64,000 bases of DNA from Woeseiaceae bacterium (GCA_028277185.1 JANQGQ010000016.1:85336-149335); one strand, 5' to 3'. Numbered from the stretch's first letter, positions 45,858 to 54,993 are shown. The notes: generated from the sequence alone by a model not told the origin. Numbers and translations are program-made.

Positions 45858-48800
45858 GTCGCCAAACTCGACGAGCAGGTCGTGCGCCTCGACCTGCGTG
45901 CCGACGCTCACGGGTACGGTCTGGATCTTGCCGTCGTGTTCGGCGCGAATCACGGTTTCCATCTTCATCGCTTCCAGCGCGACGAGCGGATCGCCTTTGG
46001 CTACCGTCTGACCCGCCTTGGCCGAGACGCTGACGACGAGTCCAGGCATCGGCGCCGCAACGTGCAGCGCATTGCCCTCCTCGGCCTTGCGGTTCGACAC
46101 GACCGTCGCGTTGATTGACGCGTCGGCCACCGCGACGGTCCGCGGCTGTCCGTTCAGTTCGAAGAACATCCGCCGCATGCCCTCGGCATCGGCGTCGCCG
46201 ACCGCCAACAGCCGAATGATCAGCGTCTTGCCGGGCTCGATGTCGACCGCGATTTCCTCCTCGGACTCGAGGCCGAAGAAAAACACGGGCGTCGGCAGGA
46301 TGCTCACGTCGCCGTAGTTTCGGCGGTGCGCGGCGAACTCGACGAACACCTTCGGGTACATCAGATAGGAAGCCAGATCGTCGTCGTCGACCTTGCGGCC
46401 GATCTTCTTCTCCGCCTCCTGGCGGGCCGCCTCCAGATCGGTCGGGGGCAGATGTTCACCGGGGCGACTCGTGTCGGCCGCCTCGCCGTTCAATACCTTT
46501 GCCTGCAGCGCTACCGGCCAGCCGCCGGGCGGCTGGCCGAGGTCGCCGCGAAACAGCTGCACGACCGACTCGGGAAACGCGATCTCCTTGTCCGGATCCG
46601 TCACATCCTCCGGCGTGAGTCCGCTCGTCACCATGAACAGCGCCATGTCGCCGACGACCTTGGACGTCGGCGTGACCTTGACGATGTCGCCGAACAGTTC
46701 GTTGACCTCGGCGTAGCGCCGCGCCACTTCCGGCCAGCGCCGCTCGATGCCGAGCGAGCGGGCCTGCTCGCGGAGATTCGTGTACTGCCCGCCCGGCATC
46801 GCGTGGCGATAGACGTCGGCCGTGCCGGCACGGATCTCGCTCTCGAACGGCGAGTAGAAACTGCGTACCCCCTCCCAGTAGCGCGACACCTGCCGCATGG
46901 CCTCGACCGGAAGACCCGGATCGCGATCGCCGTGACGCAGCGCTTCGACGATCGAACTCAGGTTCGGCTGCGAGGTGAGTCCGCTCATCGAGTCCATCGC
47001 GCCGTCGACGGCATCGCAGCCGGCTTCGACGGCGGCGAGCACGCTTGCGGCTCCGATACCGCTCGTGTCGTGCGTATGGAAGTGGATCGGGATACCAACC
47101 TCTTCCTTGAGAGTCGACACCAAAAGGCGGGCCGCGGCCGGCTTGCAGACGCCGGCCATGTCCTTGATCCCGAGAATGTGCGCGCCGGCCGCTTCGAGTT
47201 CGCGGGCCATCCGGACGTAGTAGTCGAGATCGTACTTCGACGGTGCCGGGTTCGTGAGATCGCCCGTGTAGCAGATCGCCGCTTCGCAGAGCTTGCCCGA
47301 TTCGAGGACTGCTTCGATCGCCACGCGCATGTTCCCGACCCAGTTCAGCGAGTCGAACACGCGGAAGACGTCGACGCCGGCTGACGCCGCGCGCTCGACG
47401 AAGAAACGCACGACGTTGTCGGGATAGTTGGTGTAGCCGACGGCGTTCGACGCCCGGAGGAGCATCTGCAGCAAAATGTTCGGGGCCCGCGCCTTGATGG
47501 CGCGCAGCCGGTCCCAGGGGTCTTCCTTAAGAAACCGCATCGCGACGTCGAAGGTCGCGCCGCCCCAACACTCGAGCGACAGAAGCTCCGGCAGGAGCTT
47601 CGCGTACGCCGCCGCGATGGCGACGTGATCGATACTCCGCATGCGGGTGGCGAACAGCGATTGATGAGCGTCGCGCATCGTCGTATCCGTCAGCAGCACC
47701 CGCTTCTCGTCGAGCATCCACTGCGCAAAGCCCTCCGGCCCGAGACGCTCGAGGCGCTGCACGCTGCCATCGGGCACCGGCCCGCGTTCGAGCGCCGGCA
47801 GTTGCGCCGGGCGGCGTTCGCCCGCCTTCTCGCGGCCGGCCACTTCCGGGTTGCCGTTGACCTGCACCTCACCGATGAAGCGCAGCAGGCGCGTGGCACG
47901 ATCGCGGCGCTTCGGAAACTGGTACAGCTCCGGCGTGTCGTCGATAAAGCGCGTCGTGTATTCGCCCGCGCTGAAATCCGGATGATTGATGATCTGCTCG
48001 AGAAACAGCAGGTTCGTCGTGACGCCGCGGATGCGGAACTCGCGCAGCGCGCGGTCCATGCGCGCGATCGCGTCCTCGCGCGTGGGCGCCCAGGCCGTCA
48101 CCTTTTCCAGCAGGGAGTCGTAGAACGGCGTGATCAGCGCGCCGGAGTATGCCGTCCCGCCGTCGAGCCGGATACCGAAGCCCGTGGCGCCGCGGTACGC
48201 CCGGATGCGCCCATAGTCGGGGACGAAGTTGTTCTCGGGATCCTCGGTCGTGATCCGGCACTGCAGCGCGTGCCCGGATAGCCGAATGTTGGGCTGCTTC
48301 GGCACGAAACTGTCGGGGTCGCCGATTGCAAGCCCCTCGGCGATCCGGAGCTGCGCCTTGACGATATCGATGCCCGTCACCTGCTCGGTCACCGTGTGCT
48401 CGACCTGGATGCGCGGGTTGACCTCGATGAAATAGCAATCGCCCGTATCGGCATCCATCAGAAACTCGACAGTGCCGGCATTGACGTAACCCGCCTTCTC
48501 CGCGAGTGCGAGCGCATGGCCGCATAGCGTCTCGCGCTGTCCGTCGTCGAGATACGGCGCTGGCGCGCGCTCGATGACCTTCTGGTTGCGCCGCTGTACC
48601 GAGCAGTCGCGCTCGAAGAGATGCACGAGCGTCCCGTGGTGATCGCCGAGGATTTGCACTTCGACGTGGCGCGCCCGTTCGACGAGCTTCTCGAGATAAA
48701 CCTCGCCGTTGCCGAACGCGGCTTCGGCCTCGCGCCTTGCGGTGTCGAAGACTTCACGGAATTCGTCGGCCGAACGCACGACGCGCATACCGCGTCCACC

Positions 48801-49313
48801 GCCGCCCCAGCTTGCCTTGAGCATCAGCGGGTAAGCAATTCTCTCCGCCTCCTCCAGCGCTTTGTCCGTATCGGCGGGCAGCGGCTCGGTTGCGGGCATG
48901 ACGGGCACGCCCGCGGACTCGGCAAGCTTGCGCGCGCTGACCTTGTTGCCGAGCAGGCGCATGACGTCCGAGCCGGGGCCGACGAAGATCAGGCCTGCGT
49001 CGCGGCAGGCGTCGGCAAACTCGGGGTTCTCAGACAGGAAACCGTAGCCCGGATGCACGGCATCGGCGCCCGACTCCTCGGCGACTCTGAGCATCTCGCC
49101 GATGTTCAGATAGGCCGCAATGGGCTTGCCCGACTCGCCGATGCGATAGCTCTGATCCGCTTTGAAGCGGTGCAGCGCGAAGCGATCTTCCTCCGAGTAG
49201 ACCGCCACGTTGTCGATCCCGAGCTCGGCGGACGCGCGCATGACGCGAATTGCGATCTCGCTGCGATTGGCGACGAGCAGGCGGCGAATCTTGTGGGGCT
49301 TGTTGGCTGGCAT
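45855..49313 (-). CDS. pyc: Pyruvate carboxylase (single-chain)
   Basis: An 1152-residue, full-length single-chain enzyme: biotin carboxylase with ATP-grasp (HPGYGFLSENPEF, KASWGGGGRGMRVV, EVNPRIQVEHTVTE; about 1-460), carboxyltransferase barrel (LLTDTTMRDAHQSLFATRMR, ECWGGATFDVAMRFL, HTHDTSG; about 530-830), PYC C-terminal and allosteric-type linker (about 840-1065), and biotinyl domain with EAMKMET (biotin on K1117). It makes oxaloacetate from pyruvate and bicarbonate. Convergent with mcr, it shares one terminator with it but has its own promoter upstream of 49313. Its position beside the 3-hydroxypropionate genes suggests linked anaplerotic CO2 assimilation, though the two are not co-transcribed. 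Confidence 0.96.
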   Translation of the reverse strand: MPANKPHKIRRLLVANRSEIAIRVMRASAELGIDNVAVYSEEDRFALHRFKADQSYRIGESGKPIAAYLNIGEMLRVAEESGADAVHPGYGFLSENPEFADACRDAGLIFVGPGSDVMRLLGNKVSARKLAESAGVPVMPATEPLPADTDKALEEAERIAYPLMLKASWGGGGRGMRVVRSADEFREVFDTARREAEAAFGNGEVYLEKLVERARHVEVQILGDHHGTLVHLFERDCSVQRRNQKVIERAPAPYLDDGQRETLCGHALALAEKAGYVNAGTVEFLMDADTGDCYFIEVNPRIQVEHTVTEQVTGIDIVKAQLRIAEGLAIGDPDSFVPKQPNIRLSGHALQCRITTEDPENNFVPDYGRIRAYRGATGFGIRLDGGTAYSGALITPFYDSLLEKVTAWAPTREDAIARMDRALREFRIRGVTTNLLFLEQIINHPDFSAGEYTTRFIDDTPELYQFPKRRDRATRLLRFIGEVQVNGNPEVAGREKAGERRPAQLPALERGPVPDGSVQRLERLGPEGFAQWMLDEKRVLLTDTTMRDAHQSLFATRMRSIDHVAIAAAYAKLLPELLSLECWGGATFDVAMRFLKEDPWDRLRAIKARAPNILLQMLLRASNAVGYTNYPDNVVRFFVERAASAGVDVFRVFDSLNWVGNMRVAIEAVLESGKLCEAAICYTGDLTNPAPSKYDLDYYVRMARELEAAGAHILGIKDMAGVCKPAAARLLVSTLKEEVGIPIHFHTHDTSGIGAASVLAAVEAGCDAVDGAMDSMSGLTSQPNLSSIVEALRHGDRDPGLPVEAMRQVSRYWEGVRSFYSPFESEIRAGTADVYRHAMPGGQYTNLREQARSLGIERRWPEVARRYAEVNELFGDIVKVTPTSKVVGDMALFMVTSGLTPEDVTDPDKEIAFPESVVQLFRGDLGQPPGGWPVALQAKVLNGEAADTSRPGEHLPPTDLEAARQEAEKKIGRKVDDDDLASYLMYPKVFVEFAAHRRNYGDVSILPTPVFFFGLESEEEIAVDIEPGKTLIIRLLAVGDADAEGMRRMFFELNGQPRTVAVADASINATVVSNRKAEEGNALHVAAPMPGLVVSVSAKAGQTVAKGDPLVALEAMKMETVIRAEHDGKIQTVPVSVGTQVEAHDLLVEFGD

Positions 49314-49454
49314 GGGCTTTGCGGTCGGGCTTTGAGGGACTCCTCAGTATAGCGAATCCGCTCCGGCGGCAGCCTTCCGTCGCGCCGGCTCATCGTCGCT
49401 CCGCGAAGCGGACTACGGATTATTCCTGACGAAGACTCCGGCGGGTTCTGCTAG

Positions 49455-49470
49455 AACTATTCGAATAGTT
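49455..49470. promoter_or_regulatory. Palindromic operator candidate upstream of putA
   Basis: A perfect 16-base palindrome, aactattcgaatagtt, lies 28 bases before the start of the proline catabolic gene and upstream of its GGGAGG ribosome site (49486-49491). It is a compact, AT-rich site in a GC-rich intergenic region, of the kind bound by a dimeric regulator. Its partner protein is unknown because this PutA shows no N-terminal DNA-binding domain. Confidence 0.5.
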
Positions 49471-49498
49471 TCCAAACATACTATCGGGAGGTACCGGC

Positions 49499-52400
49499 AT
49501 GAACACAGCCATCGAAGAAGCTGCGGCCGGATCACTTAAGGGCGCTCTGCACCGAATCATCAAGGACTTCACGCCGAACGAATCGCTGGCCTGGCCGCGT
49601 GAAGCACAAATAGCCGCACACATCGCGGCGCTTTTGCAGATTCGCGCGGGCGCGCTGCAAACGGCCGCCGAAAGAAAGCAGCAGCGCGAGCTGGATCGCA
49701 TGATTCAGACCCCGCACGACAAGGCGACGATGATCCAGATGACGGATCAGACTTTTCGCTCCGATAAACCGAAACGAGCGGTCGATCAGCTCACGCACAT
49801 ATTCGACGCGCAGGGCATACCGCGCTACTTCAGTCCCTTCGACAAGGCGCTCGTGCGCGGTTTTCAGTCTTTCGGCAGCTATCTGCCAGGCGTTGCGGTG
49901 CCGCTCATCAAGGAGAAGATGCGCGCCGAAACCGCGAACGTGATCCTCCCCGCGGAAGAGGAGCTGCTGAACGGCCATCTGTCCAGGCGCCGGGAGTCCG
50001 GGCTGCGGATGAACGTCAACCTGCTCGGGGAAGCGATGCTCGGCGAAGGGGAAGCCGAGCGCCGCTTGCAGGCCTACCTCGCGGCGCTGCAGAACCCCGA
50101 AGTCGAGAGCATCTCGGTCAAGGTATCGACGATATACTCACAGCTGTCGTCGCTGGCATTCGAGCACACGCTGTCGATCCTGTGCGACCGGCTCGAGCTG
50201 CTGTACCGCGAGGCCGCGCGAATGCGCTACAAGCATGCCGACGGCAGCGAGGTGTCGAAGTTCGTCTACCTCGATATGGAGGAGTACAAGGACCTGTCGA
50301 TCACCGCGGAGGCGTTCATGCGCACGCTCGACCGGTCCGGTCTGGAGCAGGCGCGCGGCGGTATCGCGCTGCAGGCATACGTGCCCGATTCCTTCGTCTG
50401 GCAGCAGCGCATCAACGAATGGGCGCGCCGGCGCGTCGCGGCGGGCGGTGCACGCATCACGATCCGCGTCGTCAAGGGCGCCAACATGGAAGCCGAACGC
50501 GTCGAAGCCTCGGGACGCGGCTGGCCGCAGGCTCCCTACCGCGACAAGCTCTCGACGGACGCCAACTTCCGGCGCATGATCCACGAGGCGTTCGAGCCCG
50601 ACAATATCGCGGCGGTCACGCTCGGCATCGCGTCGCACAACCTGTTCGAACTGGCGTATGCGCTCGTCCTCGCGGCCGAGAACGATTGTCTGGACCGGCT
50701 GCAGTTCGAAATGCTCGAAGGCATGGCGAACCACATGCGCCGCGCGCTGTTCGAACTCACCGAGAACTTCGTGCTGTACGCGCCGGCGACGCGCAAGGAG
50801 AACTTCGTCAATGCGATCGGCTATCTCGTCCGGCGCCTCGACGAGAACACCGGTCCCGACAACTTCCTGAGCCACGCCTTCAAACTGGTTCCGGGCGACG
50901 CCGAATGGCAGCGGCTGGAGCAACAGTTCTTCGATTCCTTCGCTGCCGTCGACAGTACGCCTTTCGGGCCGCGGCGCACCCAGGACCGGCGCGGGCCGGC
51001 CGTCGATGCCGTTCAGGACGACAAGGCTGCCTTCGTCAACGAGCCCGATACCGACTTCGCGCTGCCGCAGAACGTCGAATGGGCCAATGCGATCGTCGGG
51101 CGCTGGCAAGCCAGGCACGGCGAGGCCGCCGCGGACGTGCCCTTGCAGATTGCCGGCGAGGAGATCGTGGACGAGCGCGAGCTGCGCGACTCGACGGACC
51201 CGTCGCGCCCCGGCACCGTCGTCGCACGCTATCGGCTCGCGACCGCGGCGGACATCGAGCGCGCGGTTGCGACGGCCGGAGACGATACGTCGGGCTGGCG
51301 AGCGCTTTCGGCCGCCGAACGTTCGGCGGTACTCGGCCGGGTTGCTAACGAGCTGCGCGCCGCGCGCGGCGATCTGATGGGCGCCGCGATGGCGGAAGGC
51401 GGTAAGACCTTCCTGCAGTCGGACCCGGAAGTCTCGGAAGCGATCGACTTCTGCGAGTACTACCGGAGAAGTGCCGTCACACTCGAATCTATCGACGGGC
51501 TCGACGCGCGCGGACGGGGCGTCGTCGCCGTCATCTCACCGTGGAACTTTCCGATAGCGATCCCCTGTGGCGGCGTTGCCGCCGCGCTTGCTGCCGGCAA
51601 CACGGCGATTCTCAAGCCGGCATCGCACACGGTGCTGACGGCCTATCTCCTGTGCCAGTGCTTCTGGCGCGCGGGCGTGCCGAAGGAAGCGCTGCAGTTC
51701 GCGCCTTGCGACGGCGGCTCGGTCGGCAGCGCGCTTGCCGCGCACGACGGCGTTGACGTCGTGATCCTGACGGGCGGCACCGACACGGCCCTACGGATGC
51801 TCGACGCAAAGCCGGACATGGACCTGCTGGCCGAAACCGGCGGCAAGAACGCGACGGTGGTCACGGCCATGTCCGACCGCGATCTCGCGATTGCTCATGC
51901 TCTGCAATCCGCATTCGGGCACGCCGGTCAGAAATGCTCGGCTACTTCGCTGCTGATTCTGGAACGGGAGGTCTACGACGATCCGCGGTTTCGGCGGGCG
52001 CTCGAAGACGCCGCGAAGAGCATCACGGTCGGTTCGGCGTGGGAGCCGCAGACGCTCGTAGGTCCGCTGATAGCGCCGCCGGGCAACGATCTCGAACGCG
52101 GTCTCAAGGAACTCGAGCCCGGCGAGGTGTGGGCCGTCCGGCCGGAGAAACGCGACGACAACCCGGCGCTCTGGTCGCCCGGCATCAAATGGAATGTCGA
52201 GCCCGGCAGCTTTACGCACATGACCGAACTGTTCGGCCCGGTGCTCGGCGTCATGCCGGCACGCGACCTCGACGAGGCCATCGAGCTGGTCAACCGGACG
52301 GGCTACGGTCTGACCTCGGGTCTCGAGAGTCTCGACGACCGCGAGCAGGCAGAATGGCGCGACAAAATCCGGGCCGGCAACCTTTACATCAATCGCGTGA

Positions 52401-53191
52401 CCACGGGCGCCATCGTACTGCGGCAGCCCTTTGGCGGCATGGGCAAGAGCGCTTTCGGTCCCGGCATCAAAGCCGGCGGCCCGAACTACGTCGCGCAGCT
52501 AATGCGCTTCGAACCTGCGGGCATTCCGCGGGACGGCGACGAAACGCCGGACAACGACGCGCTGGCCGGACTGCTTGCGGCGCTCGCGGAACCGGACGAC
52601 TACACCGCGGAACGTGTCGGCCCGGCCGACCGAAGTGCGATCTCCGCGGCGATCCGCAGCTACGATCGGCGCTACGCCCAAGAGTTCGGCCAGGTACACG
52701 ACGACTTCCGCCTGATCGGCCAGGACAATCTGCGCCGCTACCGGCCGGTCGCCGAGATCCGGATCAGAGTGCACCCGGACGACACGGCATTCGACGTCTT
52801 CGCGCGCGCCGCGGCGGCCAGGGCGGCGGGCGCGCGTATTACGGTCAGCGTCCCCCCGGACGGCCGAACCGCAATGGTCGATGCGCTGGAACACGTTACC
52901 GAAACCTGGGGCGGCGCGATCGAGTTCGTCGAAGAGTCAGACGAAGAGCTTGCGGCCGTCATCCGGGGCGGGCTGACCGACCGGGTGCGCTATGCCGGCC
53001 GCGACCGCGTACCCGAAACCGTGCTCCGCGCCATCGGCGACACCGGCGTTTACGTCGCACGCGCGCCGGTGTTGGCGGAGGGGCGCATCGAGTTACTGTG
53101 GTACCTCCGGGAACAGAGCGTGAGCTTCGACTATCACCGCTACGGGACGCTCGGCGATCGCGCCGAAGAGGCGCGTGCCGAGACGCTGTAG
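49499..53191 (+). CDS. putA: Bifunctional proline dehydrogenase / glutamate-semialdehyde dehydrogenase
   Basis: A 1230-residue fused enzyme converting proline to glutamate. The proline dehydrogenase barrel (about 80-470) has MNVNLLGEA, SVKVSTIYSQ, YLDMEEYKDL, IRVVKGANMEAERVEA and ASHNLFELAYAL. The aldehyde dehydrogenase (about 520-1010) has ISPWNFPIAIPCGG, LAETGGKNA (general base) and nucleophile C813 in GQKCSAT; substrate-site FGGMGKSAFGPGIKAGGPNY follows. A further C-terminal domain (about 1060-1230) is present. There is no ribbon-helix-helix at the N-terminus, so unlike E. coli PutA it should not self-regulate. A strong GGGAGG site lies seven bases before ATG 49499. Confidence 0.94.
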   Translation: MNTAIEEAAAGSLKGALHRIIKDFTPNESLAWPREAQIAAHIAALLQIRAGALQTAAERKQQRELDRMIQTPHDKATMIQMTDQTFRSDKPKRAVDQLTHIFDAQGIPRYFSPFDKALVRGFQSFGSYLPGVAVPLIKEKMRAETANVILPAEEELLNGHLSRRRESGLRMNVNLLGEAMLGEGEAERRLQAYLAALQNPEVESISVKVSTIYSQLSSLAFEHTLSILCDRLELLYREAARMRYKHADGSEVSKFVYLDMEEYKDLSITAEAFMRTLDRSGLEQARGGIALQAYVPDSFVWQQRINEWARRRVAAGGARITIRVVKGANMEAERVEASGRGWPQAPYRDKLSTDANFRRMIHEAFEPDNIAAVTLGIASHNLFELAYALVLAAENDCLDRLQFEMLEGMANHMRRALFELTENFVLYAPATRKENFVNAIGYLVRRLDENTGPDNFLSHAFKLVPGDAEWQRLEQQFFDSFAAVDSTPFGPRRTQDRRGPAVDAVQDDKAAFVNEPDTDFALPQNVEWANAIVGRWQARHGEAAADVPLQIAGEEIVDERELRDSTDPSRPGTVVARYRLATAADIERAVATAGDDTSGWRALSAAERSAVLGRVANELRAARGDLMGAAMAEGGKTFLQSDPEVSEAIDFCEYYRRSAVTLESIDGLDARGRGVVAVISPWNFPIAIPCGGVAAALAAGNTAILKPASHTVLTAYLLCQCFWRAGVPKEALQFAPCDGGSVGSALAAHDGVDVVILTGGTDTALRMLDAKPDMDLLAETGGKNATVVTAMSDRDLAIAHALQSAFGHAGQKCSATSLLILEREVYDDPRFRRALEDAAKSITVGSAWEPQTLVGPLIAPPGNDLERGLKELEPGEVWAVRPEKRDDNPALWSPGIKWNVEPGSFTHMTELFGPVLGVMPARDLDEAIELVNRTGYGLTSGLESLDDREQAEWRDKIRAGNLYINRVTTGAIVLRQPFGGMGKSAFGPGIKAGGPNYVAQLMRFEPAGIPRDGDETPDNDALAGLLAALAEPDDYTAERVGPADRSAISAAIRSYDRRYAQEFGQVHDDFRLIGQDNLRRYRPVAEIRIRVHPDDTAFDVFARAAAARAAGARITVSVPPDGRTAMVDALEHVTETWGGAIEFVEESDEELAAVIRGGLTDRVRYAGRDRVPETVLRAIGDTGVYVARAPVLAEGRIELLWYLREQSVSFDYHRYGTLGDRAEEARAETL

Positions 53192-53208
53192 AGCGATCGC
53201 CACGTAAA

Positions 53209-53643
53209 TCATGCAGTTGCGGGCCCGTTTTTGAACGGGTTCAGGACGTCGACTCCGATTCCCTTCAAATGGTGTTCGTTGCGGGTCACCACGGTCAGAC
53301 CATACATAAGGGCGGTGGCCGCGAGTTGCTTGTCCAGAGCATTTTCCGGGTGGGGCACTCGCATCCTTCCCCACATTTGGGCGACCTCGGTGTCGAAGGC
53401 GAGAATGCACTCGTCATAATCGGTCAGGATTTTTTGCAACCAGGTTTCCAGTTGCTCGGCTTGAAGTACATCGTTGCGATGACGGATCAATTCGACCCCG
53501 CGTCGCAGCTCGCCAATAGTCACTACCGACAGATAGACGGGTATCCGTTCCGCCTCGATACGCGCAAAGAAATTCCGTACACCTGGATGGGCTTATTCTC
53601 CCTTCCGGGCTTCACTGACGACGTTCGTGTCAATCAAATACAC
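53209..53643 (-). pseudogene. vapC/fitB PIN-domain toxin interrupted by an in-frame stop
   Basis: Reading from GTG 53643 gives VYLIDTNVVSEARKGE, the classic PIN start with its first catalytic Asp. Then comes TAA (53593-53595), after which the same frame continues as AHPGVRNFFARIEAERIP and on through MTIGELRRGVELI (ATG 53523), ALDKQLAATALMYGLTVVTRNEHHLKGIGVDVLNPF. There is no frameshift; a single base change creates the stop. An internal restart at ATG 53523 would yield 104 residues without the N-terminal catalytic Asp, so no active nuclease is expected. It overlaps the antitoxin gene by 14 bases, the normal FitAB/VapBC arrangement. Confidence 0.85.
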
Positions 53644-53863
53644 GCGCTGGAGCCTCGGCATTCACCCGCTCGAAGTCCGTATCCCGGCCGACGTTGGGTA
53701 GTGACGTGAGAACCTGAGCGAAAGTCTTGCGGCGCGGTCCTAGCAGCGCCTGCTCCAACAGCGCGCGATGCTCCGCTTCGGCGCTGCGCTTGTGACGAAC
53801 AGCACGCGCTTTAAGCGCCTCGACGATTCGCTCGTCCAGATTGCGTACCAGAAGGCTGGCCAT
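53630..53863 (-). CDS. VapB/FitA-type antitoxin
   Basis: A 77-residue protein: MASLLVRNLDERIVEALKARAVRHKRSAEAEHRALLEQALL is a ribbon-helix-helix of the FitA/Arc type (residues 1-42), followed by a toxin-binding tail (FAQVLTSLPNVGRDTDFERV). It appears intact although its toxin gene is broken, so it could persist as a DNA-binding repressor or as an anti-addiction protein against related toxins. It has a GAGG ribosome site. Confidence 0.85.
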   Translation of the reverse strand: MASLLVRNLDERIVEALKARAVRHKRSAEAEHRALLEQALLGPRRKTFAQVLTSLPNVGRDTDFERVNAEAPARVFD

Positions 53864-53923
53864 GATCGAAGGACCTCGTTAGGTAACGATGATAGCAATG
53901 ACAGCATTATCGTAGCCCACTAC

Positions 53924-54073
53924 TCAAAACGCCCATGGATCGATCAGCTCAAGCCCAAGGCCCTCGAAGTCCTTCATGTCGCGGGTCGCCAGCGTCAGGC
54001 CATACGCCGCCGCGGTTCCCGCGATTTGAAGATCCGCCAGCTTGGACGGAAAAGGCAACAGCAGCCGGCTCAG
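53924..54073 (-). pseudogene. C-terminal remnant of a second vapC/fitB toxin
   Basis: Only the last 45 or so residues of a PIN toxin remain: PSKLADLQIAGTAAAYGLTLATRDMKDFEGLGLELIDPWAF, ending at TGA 53924. They follow directly on the second antitoxin's stop, so the first roughly 90 residues, including the early catalytic acids, have been lost by an internal deletion. The upstream codons in this frame belong to the antitoxin gene in another frame. Confidence 0.75.
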
Positions 54074-54327
54074 TGTTCGTCGAGCGGCTTGACCTTCGCC
54101 GACCTCAACAGCGCCAGATTCTTGTCGAGATCGACGCCGGGCCGCGACACGCTGACAAGCCATGAGCCGAACGGTTCTGCCTCATCGGGTGTCTCGGCGC
54201 TCTCTCGAGCAAGCTGCTCCAAAGCGTCACGCAGATCGGTTTCGAGACTAACCCCGCGCTGCTTCGCCCGGCGTGCCAGCAATGCCTTGGTTCTCCCGCT
54301 TACGCGCCGAATCAGAATGTCTGCCAT
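54070..54327 (-). CDS. Second VapB/FitA-type antitoxin
   Basis: An 85-residue protein from ATG 54327 (GGGAG site eight bases before). MADILIRRVSGRTKALLARRAKQRGVSLETDLRDALEQLARE is a ribbon-helix-helix DNA-binding domain, and the tail (FGSWLVSVSRPGVDLDKNLALLRSAKVKPLDEH) is a typical VapC-embracing extension. It is complete, but its toxin partner is deleted to a C-terminal stub. It is in tandem with the first broken module, same strand. Confidence 0.85.
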   Translation of the reverse strand: MADILIRRVSGRTKALLARRAKQRGVSLETDLRDALEQLARESAETPDEAEPFGSWLVSVSRPGVDLDKNLALLRSAKVKPLDEH

Positions 54328-54417
54328 GACCGAGTCTCCCTTGCACACAAAGATATCGTGATATCACTCATCGCGCATTCCGAAAATTCGCCCTAAGCAA
54401 ATCCCGCCACACCATGC

Positions 54418-54552
54418 TATAAGAGACGGACCGAAGAGGGGTCGCACCCCCTCGACGGCCCTAACCACCGCCAGCAAAAGCACTGCTGACTATGGCTGAC
54501 CGCATGCTATCAGACCGAACACGACCGCCCGTTTGGGGCGTCGTGTTTTTTT
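54418..54552 (+). ncRNA. Possible small RNA or attenuated leader
   Basis: An extended -10-like sequence (tgctataag, 54415-54423) is followed by hairpin gagggg/cccctc (54436-54453), a second hairpin cagca/tgctg (about 54472-54487) and a strong intrinsic terminator. The terminator has an eight-base stem aacacgac/gtcgtgtt, inner GC pairs and a seven-base T-run (54518-54552). The next gene's ribosome site comes 20 bases beyond. It could be an independent sRNA or a transcription attenuator for the 134-residue protein gene. No known RNA family was recognised. Confidence 0.4.
54518..54552 (+). terminator. Intrinsic terminator upstream of the 54589 gene
   Basis: Stem aacacgac (54518-54525) pairs with gtcgtgtt (54540-54547), extended by four GC pairs across a one-base bulge, followed by an uninterrupted T-run to 54552. 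It points rightward. No plus-strand protein gene precedes it closely, which is why an sRNA or attenuator is proposed. Confidence 0.65.
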
Positions 54553-54588
54553 GTGCCCGCGCTGGCCTCCACCAAGAGGACCAGAACG

Positions 54589-54993
54589 ATGAACGACGCA
54601 ACGCTTACCAATACCTGCGCATACCGCCCACAAACCCGACTTGACGGCGCGGCTCTGCCGAGGCCGGCCGAGTTTCGCCGCGCTTACCTGCACGTCAGGG
54701 AGGATCGGCCTTCTTACGACCCGAACGTGCCGTCCACCGAGGGCTTCGACAACGACGCGCTCCGCGACACCGAAGGCCTGCTCGACGAAGCGCTGAACCT
54801 CGTCGGCCTCATGCTCACCGCGGTCGAAAACGAAAGCGACGGCCGCGCAATGCAGACCGAAACCGCCCTCAGAGCCATCGAGCGAAGGCTTCGCACGGCG
54901 CGTATCCGTGTCGATGAGCACGATACCTGTCACACGCGCCTGTTACTCGCATTCCGCGATCTGAAGGAAGCGACCGAACGCAGTTCCGGATAG
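54589..54993 (+). CDS. Small conserved-looking hypothetical protein
   Basis: A 134-residue soluble protein from ATG 54589 (MNDATLTNTCAY), with AGAGGA eight bases before. The 12 codons of further open frame upstream lie in the terminator/ribosome-site region and are rejected. The N-terminal third is Pro/Arg-rich; the rest is helical and acidic (NDALRDTEGLLDEALNLVGLMLTAVENES), with Cys at 9 and 113. No family was recognised. The leader with a terminator suggests conditional expression. Confidence 0.6.
   Translation: MNDATLTNTCAYRPQTRLDGAALPRPAEFRRAYLHVREDRPSYDPNVPSTEGFDNDALRDTEGLLDEALNLVGLMLTAVENESDGRAMQTETALRAIERRLRTARIRVDEHDTCHTRLLLAFRDLKEATERSSG

Noticed and set aside
53209..53523. Intact 104-residue VapC toxin
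   Set aside because: The frame upstream, past one stop codon, encodes the missing N-terminal PIN half with its catalytic Asp, so this is the rear part of a broken gene.
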